Origin: Cerrena zonata
Lineage: Eukaryota > Basidiomycota > Agaricomycetes > Polyporales > Cerrenaceae
Direction: 5' to 3'
DNA length: 64,000 nt
Assembly (NCBI GenBank): GCA_038087015.1
Contig: JASBNA010000045.1
Location: forward strand, 248,001 to 312,000
Under the pieces are notes generated by a model. It was not told where the DNA came from. It was given only the letters and a program-made list of their open reading frames with translations, and did not search any database. This document shows, piece after piece, positions 20,036 to 29,252 of this stretch (the first letter of the stretch is position 1; every line of letters starts with the position of its first letter). The translations under genes and the position numbers were made by a program.

Positions 20036-20423
20036 ATGGCTGTTCCAAGATTCTCTACTCCTGTTTTCAAACACTACTGGCCATTCGCCACTGGTGGTAT
20101 GTATTCATAAGATGAAATGTGTAACCGATTAATGAAGACAACACCTATACCCAAACAATTACAAGACTATATACCTTGGCTAATCACATCCTAGTTAATC
20201 ACACAACGTACAACTAGTTAATCACACAACGTACAACTAGTTAATCACACAACGTACAACTCGCCAATGACATTATACTAACTCAATTCTAGCTGCTATC
20301 TCTTACTACTTGATCTACAATGCCAGTATTGCCTCAATGAACTCTGATGAATTCATCAATGATCCAAGACACCCAAGATTTGCTGCTGGTGGTAAATTCA
20401 TTGATTTAGAAAAAAAAAATTAA
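20036..20423 (+). CDS. ATP18: ATP synthase subunit i/j (Atp18), one intron
   Basis: A small membrane subunit of the mitochondrial F1Fo ATP synthase, 63 residues. Exon 1 (20036-20096) encodes MAVPRFSTPVFKHYWPFATG. Exon 2 (20293-20423) encodes AISYYLIYNASIASMNSDE, then FINDPRHPRFAAGGKFIDL. Family features are the N-terminal PTP/TP-hYWPF segment, one membrane helix and the C-terminal FINDPRxPRFAxGGKF block. The intron (196 bases) has donor GTATGT, branch point TACTAAC at 20276-20282 and acceptor CTAG ending at 20292. It contains three copies of a 23-base repeat. The gene was assembled from splice signals, since neither exon is a long frame alone. Confidence 0.94.
20192..20260 (+). repeat. 23-base tandem repeat within the ATP18 intron
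   Basis: Three exact head-to-tail copies of a 23-base unit beginning TAGTTAATCACAC. Each junction contains CTAG, which resembles the true acceptor. The copies lie upstream of the single TACTAAC branch point. Confidence 0.95.
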
Positions 20424-21258
20424 ACTAATGAACAAACCAAATATTCAATGATTTATGTTTCACTTTAAGTACAAAATATATAGAGATTGTTTAATCTATG
20501 GTCATATATTCATGTAAAATCAAATAAAAGAATAAAAAAAAACACCTGTACCACACAACAGTGCGTGCGCCGATACCAAAAAACACACACAACACCCATA
20601 CACCAACACCTTACCCCCGTACACCTATTGATGGGCAGGCGGCGTATCTGCAATAAGAATGAATGCTCGCTGCGCTAGTCGAACAGTACAAAAGTATATT
20701 TAAAATTAAATGCTCTTCTGCTAAAATTAACGAGACTATCAACGAATCAAAGTTGACGAACCTACGCGTGCTCGAAAATATGTCAATCCTCCTTATCTCT
20801 TCTCCAATAATTACAGTGACCTAGTAGTATTTCATGATATCTCATTATGTTTCATGACATTTCATGATATTTCCTGGGGTTTTACGCTAATCTCGCCTGC
20901 CCAGTCTACTCATTTATCCTGATTCGAAAGATAGAAGAAAATCTCTATGTAGTCAATTATCCCCAAAGCTTCTAATCGAGGCATATTCGTTACAAAACCA
21001 AACTTTAATCTATTGTTTTTCTTCAATTGGTCCTTTGTAGAGGTCCTATGTAGGAGTTTCCAGTAGTGAGTGGAAAATTTTTTTTTTTAAGCTTTACTAC
21101 TCACAATAGGAACCTTTATATTAATTTTTCCCTTTTAATCTGAAAATTAATGCTCCTTGTATAGTTATATATAATCAAACTTATATTCCCAGTTCAAATA
21201 GTGGAAGTTAAGGTCAAGTTGTGCTTTGCAAACAGTCAAGGTGTTTTTTTTATTCAAA
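20424..21258. promoter_or_regulatory. Intergenic region upstream of the amino-acid permease
   Basis: 830 bases without a supported gene. It holds two strong Rap1-like sites at 20592-20625, short CATTTCATGATAT-type repeats at about 20830-20875, and a T tract at 21079-21088. Confidence 0.5.
20592..20625 (+). promoter_or_regulatory. Pair of strong Rap1-like sites
   Basis: ACACCCATACACC (20592-20604) matches the consensus ACACCCRTACAY at all 12 positions. ACCCCCGTACACC (20613-20625) matches at 11. The spacing of 21 bases puts both on the same face of the helix. Confidence 0.6.
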
Positions 21259-23217
21259 ATGTATAATGAAAAGAAGAATAACCCGGGGTCAACTACTGAA
21301 AATGATATAGAACCTCTTGATACAAACCCAAATTCTTTTTCAAGTTATGGTACTCAAGATGGTTCATATATGTCAGAATATTATCAAGGAAATTTTTTTG
21401 AAAGATTTATTGATTCTTTTAGACCTTATGATTACTCAATTCTTTCTGATATCTTGAATCCAACTACTTCGGCAGGTTCTGGTGTGACTTCTTCTAATGG
21501 AGATGACGAAGTTCAGCAAACTAGATATAGGAAACCCGAAGAACATCCTTATCATCCTCAATTTGATTATTCAAGCTTAACTGAATTAGAAAGAGCTGCC
21601 ATTGTTACTTCAACTGCTCCATTAACTAGATCTTTAAAAGCAAGACACTTATCAATGATTTCAGTTTCTTCAAGTATTGGTCTTGGTTTATGGGTTGGTA
21701 GTGGTGCTGCATTAAGTGCTGCTGGTCCTTTAGGTTTACTTATTGTTTGGTTCGTAGTTTCTTCCATCATTTATGTAACCATGTCTTCGTTAGCTGAATT
21801 AGCTTCAACTTTCCCAGTTTCTGGTTCTTTCATTACTTATAATACTTTATTTGTTGATTCTTCTTATAGTTGTTGTATGGCTTGGTGTTATGTTTTACAA
21901 TGGTTAATCACTGAACCTTTAGAATTAGTGGCTGCCTCAATAACAATCAATTATTGGAATCCTTCAGTTAATCCAGCAGTTTTCGTAGCCATTTTCTATG
22001 TGGTGATTGTTATCGTTAATTTATTTGGGGTTAAAGGTTATGGTGAAGTTGAATCTTTATTTAGTATCATTAAATTAGCCGCCATTGTTGGGTTTTTAAT
22101 TCTTTCAGTGGTTTTAGTTGCTGGTGGTGGGCCAAATCATGAATTTATTGGCGGGAGCAATTGGCATAAAGATAAGGGAGGGTTATTTAACGAAAACTCT
22201 CCTTTTAAAAATATGTGTTCAACCATTTTCACTGCTGCTTTCAGTTATGCTGGGGTTGAATTATATGGTTTGGCCTCTGCTGAAACTCGTAATCCTTTGA
22301 AAAGTATTCAAAAATCAAAGAAAAATTTGGTTTATTATGTTTTGGTTTTCTATATCTTAATTGTTTTAATGGTTGGTCTTTTGGTTTCTTATAAAAATCC
22401 ACAATTAATCGGAAGTGGAAATAGTGCCGCTGCCGCTGGGGTTGACGTGAATGTTTCTCCCTTTGTTATTGCCATTAGAAAGGCTAAAATCCCAGTCTTA
22501 CCGTCAATCATGAATGCTGTTATTATTATTACTTGTTTATCAATTTCAAACTCGTCTGTTTACGGCAGTCTGCGTGCTTTATGTGCAATTGGTGCTTTGA
22601 AAATGGGTCCTTCAATATTATCCTTTATCGATCGTAATGGTAGACCAATGGTTGCTTTAATCATTCAATTTGTTGTTGGTTTATTGGCATTCTTGGTTGC
22701 TATGCCAAATCGTAATACTGCTGTTGATGTTTTTCAATGGATGTTGAGTATTTCTGGGTTAGGTGCTCTATTAACTTTCTTCTCTATTTGTCTTTGTCAT
22801 ATTCGTTTTAGAAGTGCTTTGAGTTCAAGAGCTCGTGATCCTAAAGATGAATTGGTTTATTGTGCTAGTTTATATGGTTCTTGGTATGGTTTAATCATGA
22901 TTCCAATCATTATGGGTTTACAATTTTGGGCTTCCTTATATCCAGCTTCCAATGGCGGTAAAGCAGATTTAATCAATTTCTTCAAAAGTTATTTATGTTT
23001 ACCAGTGGTTCTTGCCTTTTATGTTGTTCATAAAATTTATGCCTGGAAATGGTTGAATATTCCTTTTACAAAATTATACTTAACCAATGACGAAATTAAC
23101 GTTGATGCAGGTAGAAGAGATATTGATTTGGAAGTTATCAAACAAGAAATGGCCGAAGAAAGATTGGCTATTAGTGAAAGAAACTTCTTATACCGTATTT
23201 ACAAATTTTTCTGTTAA
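21259..23217 (+). CDS. Amino-acid permease (YAT/AAP family)
   Basis: A plasma-membrane amino-acid transporter of 652 residues, with about 12 predicted membrane helices. It begins with a long cytosolic tail of about 130 residues. The first helix region carries the family signature LKARHLSMISVSSSIGLGL with VGSGAALSAAGPLG. FSYAGVELYGLASAETRNP is the conserved loop and helix 6 segment. ISNSSVYGSLRALCAIG and DRNGRPMVAL follow. The C-terminus FLYRIYKFFC ends in a cysteine like the palmitoylated FWC of Gap1. The first in-frame ATG is at 21259. The usual IGTGL of the family is IGLGL here, so substrate range cannot be predicted. I do not assign a gene name. Confidence 0.87.
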   Translation: MYNEKKNNPGSTTENDIEPLDTNPNSFSSYGTQDGSYMSEYYQGNFFERFIDSFRPYDYSILSDILNPTTSAGSGVTSSNGDDEVQQTRYRKPEEHPYHPQFDYSSLTELERAAIVTSTAPLTRSLKARHLSMISVSSSIGLGLWVGSGAALSAAGPLGLLIVWFVVSSIIYVTMSSLAELASTFPVSGSFITYNTLFVDSSYSCCMAWCYVLQWLITEPLELVAASITINYWNPSVNPAVFVAIFYVVIVIVNLFGVKGYGEVESLFSIIKLAAIVGFLILSVVLVAGGGPNHEFIGGSNWHKDKGGLFNENSPFKNMCSTIFTAAFSYAGVELYGLASAETRNPLKSIQKSKKNLVYYVLVFYILIVLMVGLLVSYKNPQLIGSGNSAAAAGVDVNVSPFVIAIRKAKIPVLPSIMNAVIIITCLSISNSSVYGSLRALCAIGALKMGPSILSFIDRNGRPMVALIIQFVVGLLAFLVAMPNRNTAVDVFQWMLSISGLGALLTFFSICLCHIRFRSALSSRARDPKDELVYCASLYGSWYGLIMIPIIMGLQFWASLYPASNGGKADLINFFKSYLCLPVVLAFYVVHKIYAWKWLNIPFTKLYLTNDEINVDAGRRDIDLEVIKQEMAEERLAISERNFLYRIYKFFC

Positions 23218-23428
23218 TCATATCCCTATCAAAATTTTCTAATCATTACTTCAGTTCTCTAACCCACTCTTACCATTAATCCCTTTTTTGTTTTCCTTTC
23301 TTCTCGTGTTGTGTGATTTACACTATACCCTTTTTTTCGTCCAGTGTATAATAGACTTTAATATACCCTTTTATCATTATCTTAACATCCGCATTAGCAT
23401 TATCTTAACATTCATGTAAAACCATACA

Positions 23429-23669
23429 ATGATTCCGACTTTAGAGGAACTACAAAAACTGTATGGTGATCAATTAAATTTGGACCAGTCAGTTAAAGTT
23501 TTCAAAATTTCATTACCCAATTGGAAAAAGGTTTTTGCAGCACAGACGCATAACAGGGTCTTGGAATTTAACCTTCATTCTGGACTCTAATAACCCCTTT
23601 GAAGTCATCCATTGGAAAAGCAATATTATCAAGATAAAGAATAAGATAAAGAATAAGATAACAGATTAA
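23429..23669 (+). CDS. Possible small protein of about 79 residues, one frameshift
   Basis: A frame starting MIPTLEELQKLYGDQLNLDQ runs to HNR. It stops early at 23588-23590 as given. Removing one G of the GGG at 23556-23558 continues it as SWNLTFILDSNNPFEVIHW and on to a Lys/Ile-rich end at 23669, with length divisible by three. Composition looks protein-like (amphipathic start, LDSNNPFEVIHW). I do not recognise a family, and it could be a fragment of an old gene in the permease 3' region. Confidence 0.35.
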
Positions 23670-24269
23670 AAATCTCGAATTTTTTTTCTTTCCACCCAGT
23701 CAAAAACTTCACTTCAAATTTCATTGGTTAGCCTATAAACCATTTAGTGTCCTTTTCACAACGGCATAAGTGAAGTATCTACTAGTTAGCGTAGTTTTAT
23801 CGGTGTTAGATACCTTTCTTCTTTAATATTACTCAAAACGAGTGGAAAATTTTTTTTTTTCAATACCTCTACCAAATGCCTCCTTTTCCCGTAAACTTCT
23901 GTTTCGTCTAGACTGAATATCACGCTTTATTATCGCTTTTCTTCCAGGACATAGACCCTTCTTGTATACCTTGGAAGTTGTAAGTTGGATTGAAATCCAC
24001 CAAAAGAATTGACTAAAAAAAAAAAAGACTGAAAAAAAAAAAAAAAAAAACAAACTACATGAAGGCAGGCAACGGCGTGGGTGCATCCAAAAAAGGTAAG
24101 TGTTCCAGTTTTGGATTCACCGTATGAAAAAGACCGTACAATCAGTTAAATAGACGGTAACTTGAGAAAGCTCCGTGTCTTACAAAACATTTATACAGAA
24201 TTGTGTATAGAAGAAAGCTCGTGTAGGATAAATAGAAATATGGATTGAAGAAATTGGAAAGAAAAGGGT
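23670..24269. other. Intergenic region downstream of ESS1
   Basis: 600 bases with A tracts at about 24015-24050 and no supported gene. A short ATG frame at 24059 followed by GGTAAGT looks exon-like, but no matching second exon was found. Confidence 0.45.
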
Positions 24270-24797
24270 TTAAGCGACTCTTTGGATGAGATGGATCCCA
24301 CTATCGGTTTCCACAAGATCACTGAGTTCACCCACATGTAAGCTGAACGCAGCTTCTTCAAAAGAAGGCTGCATCTGCCCTTTTTTGAAGTATCCTATGT
24401 CACCAGCACTTGTGTGGGAAGAATCGTCGCTTTCGGTTTGAGCAAACTCTCCAATCTTTGCTTCACCGTCAAGGATTTTTTTCTGCAATTTCTTTAAACT
24501 TACAATTGCTTCATCACGACTGATTGTTATGCCATCGGGACTTTTCCAAGAGCTCGGCCTTCTTGACTGTTTGTGTTTAATCAAGATGTGAGTCACTCGA
24601 ATCTTACCATCTTCTGCAACAACCGGGCGATTTCCATTTTGTTTAAATTTAGATAAGTACAATTGTAGTTTATCATTATCGGTACCAAACGGGCATTCCC
24701 ACGACGAGTCCTTAGTGGATTGGTTATAAAAGTATTCTCTGTTATGGGTACTAGATACTCTAATAGTCCAATTAGGGGGTAACCCAGTTTCTCCCAT
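24270..24797 (-). CDS. ESS1: Ess1/Pin1-type peptidyl-prolyl cis-trans isomerase
   Basis: A parvulin-family isomerase of 175 residues, acting on phospho-Ser/Thr-Pro bonds, notably in the RNA polymerase II C-terminal domain. The WW domain is at residues 1-37: LPPNWTIRVSSTHNREYFYN with the second Trp in DSSWECP. The PPIase domain starts at about residue 63: IRVTHILIKHKQSRRPSSW carries the basic phosphate-binding patch (K/R-x-x-R-R). SAGDIGYFKKGQMQPSFEE and the ending DSGIHLIQR complete the domain. The length matches S. cerevisiae Ess1 (170). The frame is intact. A longer linker than in human Pin1 is typical of fungal Ess1. Confidence 0.97.
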   Translation of the reverse strand: MGETGLPPNWTIRVSSTHNREYFYNQSTKDSSWECPFGTDNDKLQLYLSKFKQNGNRPVVAEDGKIRVTHILIKHKQSRRPSSWKSPDGITISRDEAIVSLKKLQKKILDGEAKIGEFAQTESDDSSHTSAGDIGYFKKGQMQPSFEEAAFSLHVGELSDLVETDSGIHLIQRVA

Positions 24798-26890
24798 CTT
24801 TAATCAAAGGATTTGTTTAATCATAGGGGGTTAGTCTTTTTATCTGAATTCAAGGGTTACAATTACTTCGGTAGTTACACGCCATACTCTGAAAGTTAGT
24901 CAACTTTTTTGCAATCTGGTTAAACGATGCCAGCTAGTCTGGAATTGAGCTATGTAATCATACTTGAGGAATGGAGGTTGTTTTTTTAAAGAACAGAATG
25001 ATGTAGAATGCCTTCGTGGGACCCAGCTTTATCTCTAGTTCGGTTGTGGGGCCGTGGATTAAAGGAGTCGAACCGAAGAATCACCGGTTATGCTACTTCT
25101 GTTCCAAGATTCACCCTAGGTTTAATGTATGGAGATAAGTCCGTTATGTTTGCGTTTCTATAGATATTAAGAAGCCGACTGCACTACCAGAAGTCAAAAC
25201 CTATAAATCAAAGTAATTGATAAGACCAAGGTTTCGGCAATTAAGAGCGAAATATAGTGAAAGAAAAAGACAAAGTAAAGGGGAGAAGAGCAATAAGAAT
25301 GGGTTAAGCTGTCTTGATAAGCACAATTAAATGCATAGCTGCTGTTGCAATGGATGAACGAGAGTCCGTGCCAGCTTTTACAAACACAACCGCAATGCTT
25401 TGATGAGTAGGGATTCCTAGAGCACAGAAAGAAGCTTCTTCTGAGTTATATCCCATCGTTTAATCTTCGAAAGATAATGTCACATCAATAAAACTTCGAA
25501 ATCAGTGAAGACAAGTAGAAAACTGCAAGAAAAAAAAGAGTGCTTCACCGAAAAAGGAAATGCGCTTTCTAAAACCTATGGTTAAGAGAAGCACAGATAA
25601 GACCATATTGTTGGGGCAATTAGTTGGTCGAGCGTATTGATTCAAGAGCTTATAGACACGAAGGTAAAATTAAAAGCTCAATTGTTTGTGTGTCTTACAA
25701 TAGCGAGAATATATGGTGAATGAAATTTTTTTTCAAAATCAATGAACAATATTGTTTCTTTTACTAACCCCAACCTTCGAGCACTTGAGCATAATCGGGC
25801 ATTGGGCAAAGCATAAGTGCCGTGACAATTAATCAAACAAAGGGACGAAACTAAGTTTGGCACTAAACAAAATGAAAAATATGGAAATTCCACTTTTTTC
25901 AAAAACTAACTATCAATAAAAGCGAAACCATAACAGGCGTCAGAAACTTTAGTCTCCCGAAGTTTAAGCTGAGACCCGATTTGTTTAATAAGTTAAAGCT
26001 GGCACATCCCCCTTTTCCTTGTTTAAATGCTTTAACAATAAGGGGGTTTATATGCTCATTTGCGGCAGGAGAGAATTTTTCATCTTGATAATGCACAGTC
26101 TTAAATTTGAATAGGTTCGCATTACAAAATAAGAATGCAATCTATTCATTTAGTTAGGAACACAACAAAAAATATCTGTACAAGTTAATTCAATACGTAA
26201 AAGTGATGTCAATATGTACTTTGGACTGTTTGAATAGTAGGATGGGCTGTTTCATCAGAATATAATACAATAACTCCGGCCCATTGCAATAAAAGATAAC
26301 CTTTTCATTGCTTGATCTTGGTAATCTGCAAAAAACCGCATCGTAGAAAACGTTATGTTCCAAAAAAAAAAAAAAAAAAAAGCAGAAAGAGTCTTTGAAA
26401 AAGATAAAAAAAATTGCAGCCGGCAACTAGACGAAATGCTAGCAGTCGAGTAAGGATTTACAAGAGCCGCCAGGTACGGGAGGGAGTGTAGTTGTAAAAG
26501 CATCGGTAGACGAGCGTAGGGTCATATGAGGGGGTTGAGGGAATTGATCGAAAATTGAGGGAGGCAGCGGTTGTCAAGCAGACTTGAAAGGATTCTGGTG
26601 AGAGGAGATGTCCTACATATTTTACAGTTTTCATTAAGATACGAAAGTTGAATTATAATGGGAATACTATGTATAAGCTAAAAAAAGAATCACCCAAGAA
26701 CTGAACAAAATAAGGACATTAAGAACTGAAGGAAAAAACACTAAGTAGAAACACCAAAGGGGAAAAGGACCGGTCAAAACCTTTAAGAAATAATGTAGAA
26801 ATGAAAAAAAAAAAAGGATTGACATGACTGTGACTATGTAGAGACCAGCTCTAAGAAATGAAGGAAAAATATGAAAAAAACATGCTGAGA
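24798..26890. other. Gene-poor 2.1 kb stretch between ESS1 and the ECL1-like gene
   Basis: I see no protein gene here. Open frames are short, lie on both strands and have no recognisable domain. It contains an A-tract at 26361-26380 and purine-rich stretches at 25255-25300 and 26520-26570. It includes the ESS1 promoter at one end and the 3' end of the ECL1-like gene at the other. A non-coding RNA cannot be excluded. Confidence 0.4.
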
Positions 26891-27436
26891 TTAGTTTGGC
26901 CCGATATTGACAAGCCATTTTCTATAATTTGATAAGATAAGTTCATGGTTATTCTTTAAAGAATTTTGATAATCTTCCGAGGATAAACTAGGAGGAAGAT
27001 TTTCAGGATTTTTCTTTTGAATGTAGTTTTCAATTGGTAAGTTATTAAGGAAAAAATTATCATTAAAACCAACTTCATTGCAAGAAACATTTGGTGAATG
27101 AGTCGAATTGCAGAGACAACATTCATATAGGAAGGAGGTTTCATTTGAGGAAGCCGATGATAATGAAGCCGATCTCAGTGGATAATCCGAATCCAAATCA
27201 TCAATCATTGGCTCCATTGGACTAAAAGGTAAATCTTCATATAGATCATCTTCATTTTCTAAATTACTAGGGTTATTATAATCATAATTATAATCATAGT
27301 GATAATTTTTTTTGCTTTCATTACTATTGAATAATTGTTGGTCTGCTTTAACTTCCAATTCCCGACATTCTTCACTGCAGTAAAGTGAATTAGCAGAAGT
27401 AAGAAGACCATGAGCTGCACAATAATCTTGAAACAT
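26891..27436 (-). CDS. Ecl1-domain protein (lifespan/stress regulator family)
   Basis: A 181-residue protein. Residues 1-30 match the Ecl1 zinc motif: MFQDYCAAHGLLTSANSLYCSEECRELE, here given in part as DYCAAHGLL and SLYCSEECRE. Ecl1-family proteins in fission yeast extend chronological lifespan and respond to sulphur or zinc limitation. The second ligand, usually Cys, is His here (CxxH...CxxxC). The rest is acidic and Asn/Ser-rich, with a second Cys cluster (ECCLCNSTHSPNVSC) and a C-terminal helix ending RKWLVNIGPN. I start it at the ATG at 27436, because the frame upstream is hydrophobic and has no ATG. Its very long upstream region suggests strong regulation. Confidence 0.65.
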   Translation of the reverse strand: MFQDYCAAHGLLTSANSLYCSEECRELEVKADQQLFNSNESKKNYHYDYNYDYNNPSNLENEDDLYEDLPFSPMEPMIDDLDSDYPLRSASLSSASSNETSFLYECCLCNSTHSPNVSCNEVGFNDNFFLNNLPIENYIQKKNPENLPPSLSSEDYQNSLKNNHELILSNYRKWLVNIGPN

Positions 27437-27813
27437 ATTTGTAGAAAGTAATGAAGATAAGTATAAAGAAACGAAAAATGAAAAACAAAAGAATGACAAA
27501 AATTCAGAAAAATCAAAGCTATATATATAGCACGAAATAAGGGGAATATCCAGATCAAACCACAGTTATAGAATGAACGTTTTTAAAGGGTGTTATAGTA
27601 TGGACTAATCTCAATTGACAACATATGTAGCCCTATTATGCACAACCACAAGCTGCATTTGTCAACTACCAAATCTAGTGCACTGTACAAGTAAATCAAC
27701 CCAGAGCAAAGTTAATTTTGTTTTAGTTAAGTTTGACTTTGTTTGGCATTGTTATTCAAGTTGACCCGATTTGAATTGTTTTGTTGGTTTGAATCTTTCA
27801 CAGATTTGTCGAG

Positions 27814-27834
27814 CCACCACCACCACCACCACCA
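27814..27834 (+). repeat. (CCA)7 microsatellite
   Basis: Seven uninterrupted CCA triplets in non-coding DNA. Confidence 0.9.
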
Positions 27835-28427
27835 TACTTTAAACCATTAACCTTATTACTTTACGCATCCACAGGTGCTTCACGAGTCAATTGATTTTTG
27901 GTTGTTGGCAAAATAAGTGTGGATTTCTATAGTGGTTGTGGAGTTGCACCTGATTGGTTGCAATGCGAATAGTGGTTATCCAGTTCTGGTATTGCACTAG
28001 TGGTTAGTGCTATTGTGGTAGTGGCCAACCACTGGCTAATCGGTTAGTGGTTAGTACTTAACCACTATTACTAGCGAAGCTGCTGGATGGGTTTTTCTTC
28101 GTAGAGCTATTCACTTCTATGCAAGTAGGTGGAATGTTTCTATTCCGATTTAACAATCTTACAAATAAATTTGCTCAAACTACACTATCTCTTTTTGTTT
28201 ATCTAGTTTGCAGTTTATCGTAGTATCTTTTTCAAACCGGATATCTTTATCTCCTTTTCGTTACTGGTGTATCCACCCTGTTTCCGTACATCGAGCGGTT
28301 AGCTGAGGATACTGAGAGTATTTAGCAATGTCAGAACAGCCCCTTCCCTGTTGCAAAGCTACACTGTCGGACATTCCCTGTTGAAAATTAGAAAATGGTG
28401 GAAAAAAAACGAATAAAATCGAAAAAA

Positions 28428-28462
<35 letters not shown>

Positions 28463-28473
28463 GGTGTACGGAG
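28463..28473 (-). promoter_or_regulatory. Rap1-like site upstream of BET5
   Basis: GGTGTACGGAG is the reverse complement of a partial ACACCCRTACA match. It lies immediately after an (AT)n run and about 90 bases before the BET5 start. Confidence 0.35.
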
Positions 28474-28561
28474 CCGGAATCCTTTGGCAGTGAAATGGAG
28501 AGAGAAAAAAAAAATAAAGCTTAAAGAATACACGATTCACCAACTACTAGCTCCAACAACT

Positions 28562-29032
28562 ATGGCGATCTACTCCTTTTCAATCTTTGATAGACATTGC
28601 AACTGTATCTATAACAGAGAATTCTCGTCCACGGATAATGGGACCATAAACAAGAACAATAACACTGATTCATCCAAACTTTTGTTTGGGGTGGTTTATT
28701 CCTTGAAGAATATTCTGTCGAAATTAGCAGGAGACTCTTCAATTGAATCTCAGTCAAGTATATCAAACTTCTTGAAATCCTTTTCCACAAGCCAATTCAG
28801 AATCCATTACTACGAGTCTTTGACGAATTTAAAGTTCATTATCATAACTGATAACTCAATTGATAATATGCAGAATATCTTATGGGAATTATATTCTAAC
28901 TTTTACGTAAAACACATTTCTTTGAACTACTTAAGTCAAGTAGATTTCAAATCTGAAGACGAAAAAATCTATAACCCAAATTTCATCAACGAAACTGATG
29001 CCTTTATTAAATCGTTACCAGTTTTCAACTAG
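28562..29032 (+). CDS. BET5: TRAPP complex subunit Bet5
   Basis: A 156-residue longin-fold subunit of the TRAPP complexes. These act as exchange factor and tether for Rab GTPases in ER-to-Golgi and Golgi transport. The N-terminus AIYSFSIFDRHCNCIYNREF matches the signature of Bet5/TRAPPC1, and LLFGVVYSLKNILSKL is the following helix. HYYESLTNLKFIIITDNSIDN and LWELYSNFYVKHISLNY fit the beta strand and helix of the longin fold. The length is close to yeast Bet5 (159). The start at 28562 is chosen because the frame upstream has no ATG and is not family-like. Confidence 0.95.
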   Translation: MAIYSFSIFDRHCNCIYNREFSSTDNGTINKNNNTDSSKLLFGVVYSLKNILSKLAGDSSIESQSSISNFLKSFSTSQFRIHYYESLTNLKFIIITDNSIDNMQNILWELYSNFYVKHISLNYLSQVDFKSEDEKIYNPNFINETDAFIKSLPVFN

Positions 29033-29051
29033 CACGGCACATGATAATCGT

Positions 29052-29129
29052 GGTGTATGGATCGGCCTTCTGGTGTATGGGTCGGCCTTCCTTTGAATCA
29101 GCTTAAGTATGGGATTGGTGTACGGATAT
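29052..29129 (-). promoter_or_regulatory. Three Rap1-like sites, two in a 20-base tandem repeat
   Basis: GGTGTATGGATCGGCCTTC and GGTGTATGGGTCGGCCTTC start at 29052 and 29072 and differ by one base. A third GGTGTACGGAT is at 29118-29128. They lie in the short space between BET5 and the DHA2 transporter gene, so they probably serve the transporter. Confidence 0.45.
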
Positions 29130-29252
29130 TGTTTTTTGCGGCCCGAAGAAAAGGCTTGGGTTTGTGCAATTTTCATCTTGTTTAGCAGATGGGATTTAAA
29201 TACAACTTGATTCCCAGAACAAGATGAAAAGGAGGAAAGAGTTGGAAGGTAT

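Larger units (their letters stand above)
27437..28561. promoter_or_regulatory. Divergent intergenic region ECL1-like/BET5
   Basis: 1.1 kb without a gene. It contains a (CCA)7 run at 27814-27834, a block of interlocking AGTGGTTA/TAACCACT arms at 27955-28070, a long A tract with (AT)n at 28421-28460, and a Rap1-like GGTGTACGGAG at 28463-28473 about 90 bases before BET5. Confidence 0.55.

Noticed and set aside
24059..24124. Short ATG frame followed by GGTAAGT, looking like a first exon
   Set aside because: No branch point, acceptor and second exon giving a known protein could be found.
25060..25110. GGAGTCGAACC looking like a T arm of a minus-strand tRNA
   Set aside because: The stems of the T arm and acceptor do not pair, so there is no cloverleaf.
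25678..26096. Two overlapping minus-strand frames in the 2.1 kb gap, possibly one shifted gene
   Set aside because: Joining them gives no recognisable family or motif, and neither has codon use like the neighbours.
27814..27834. (CCA)7 run as a possible CRISPR-like or structured array
   Set aside because: A plain trinucleotide microsatellite without spacers.
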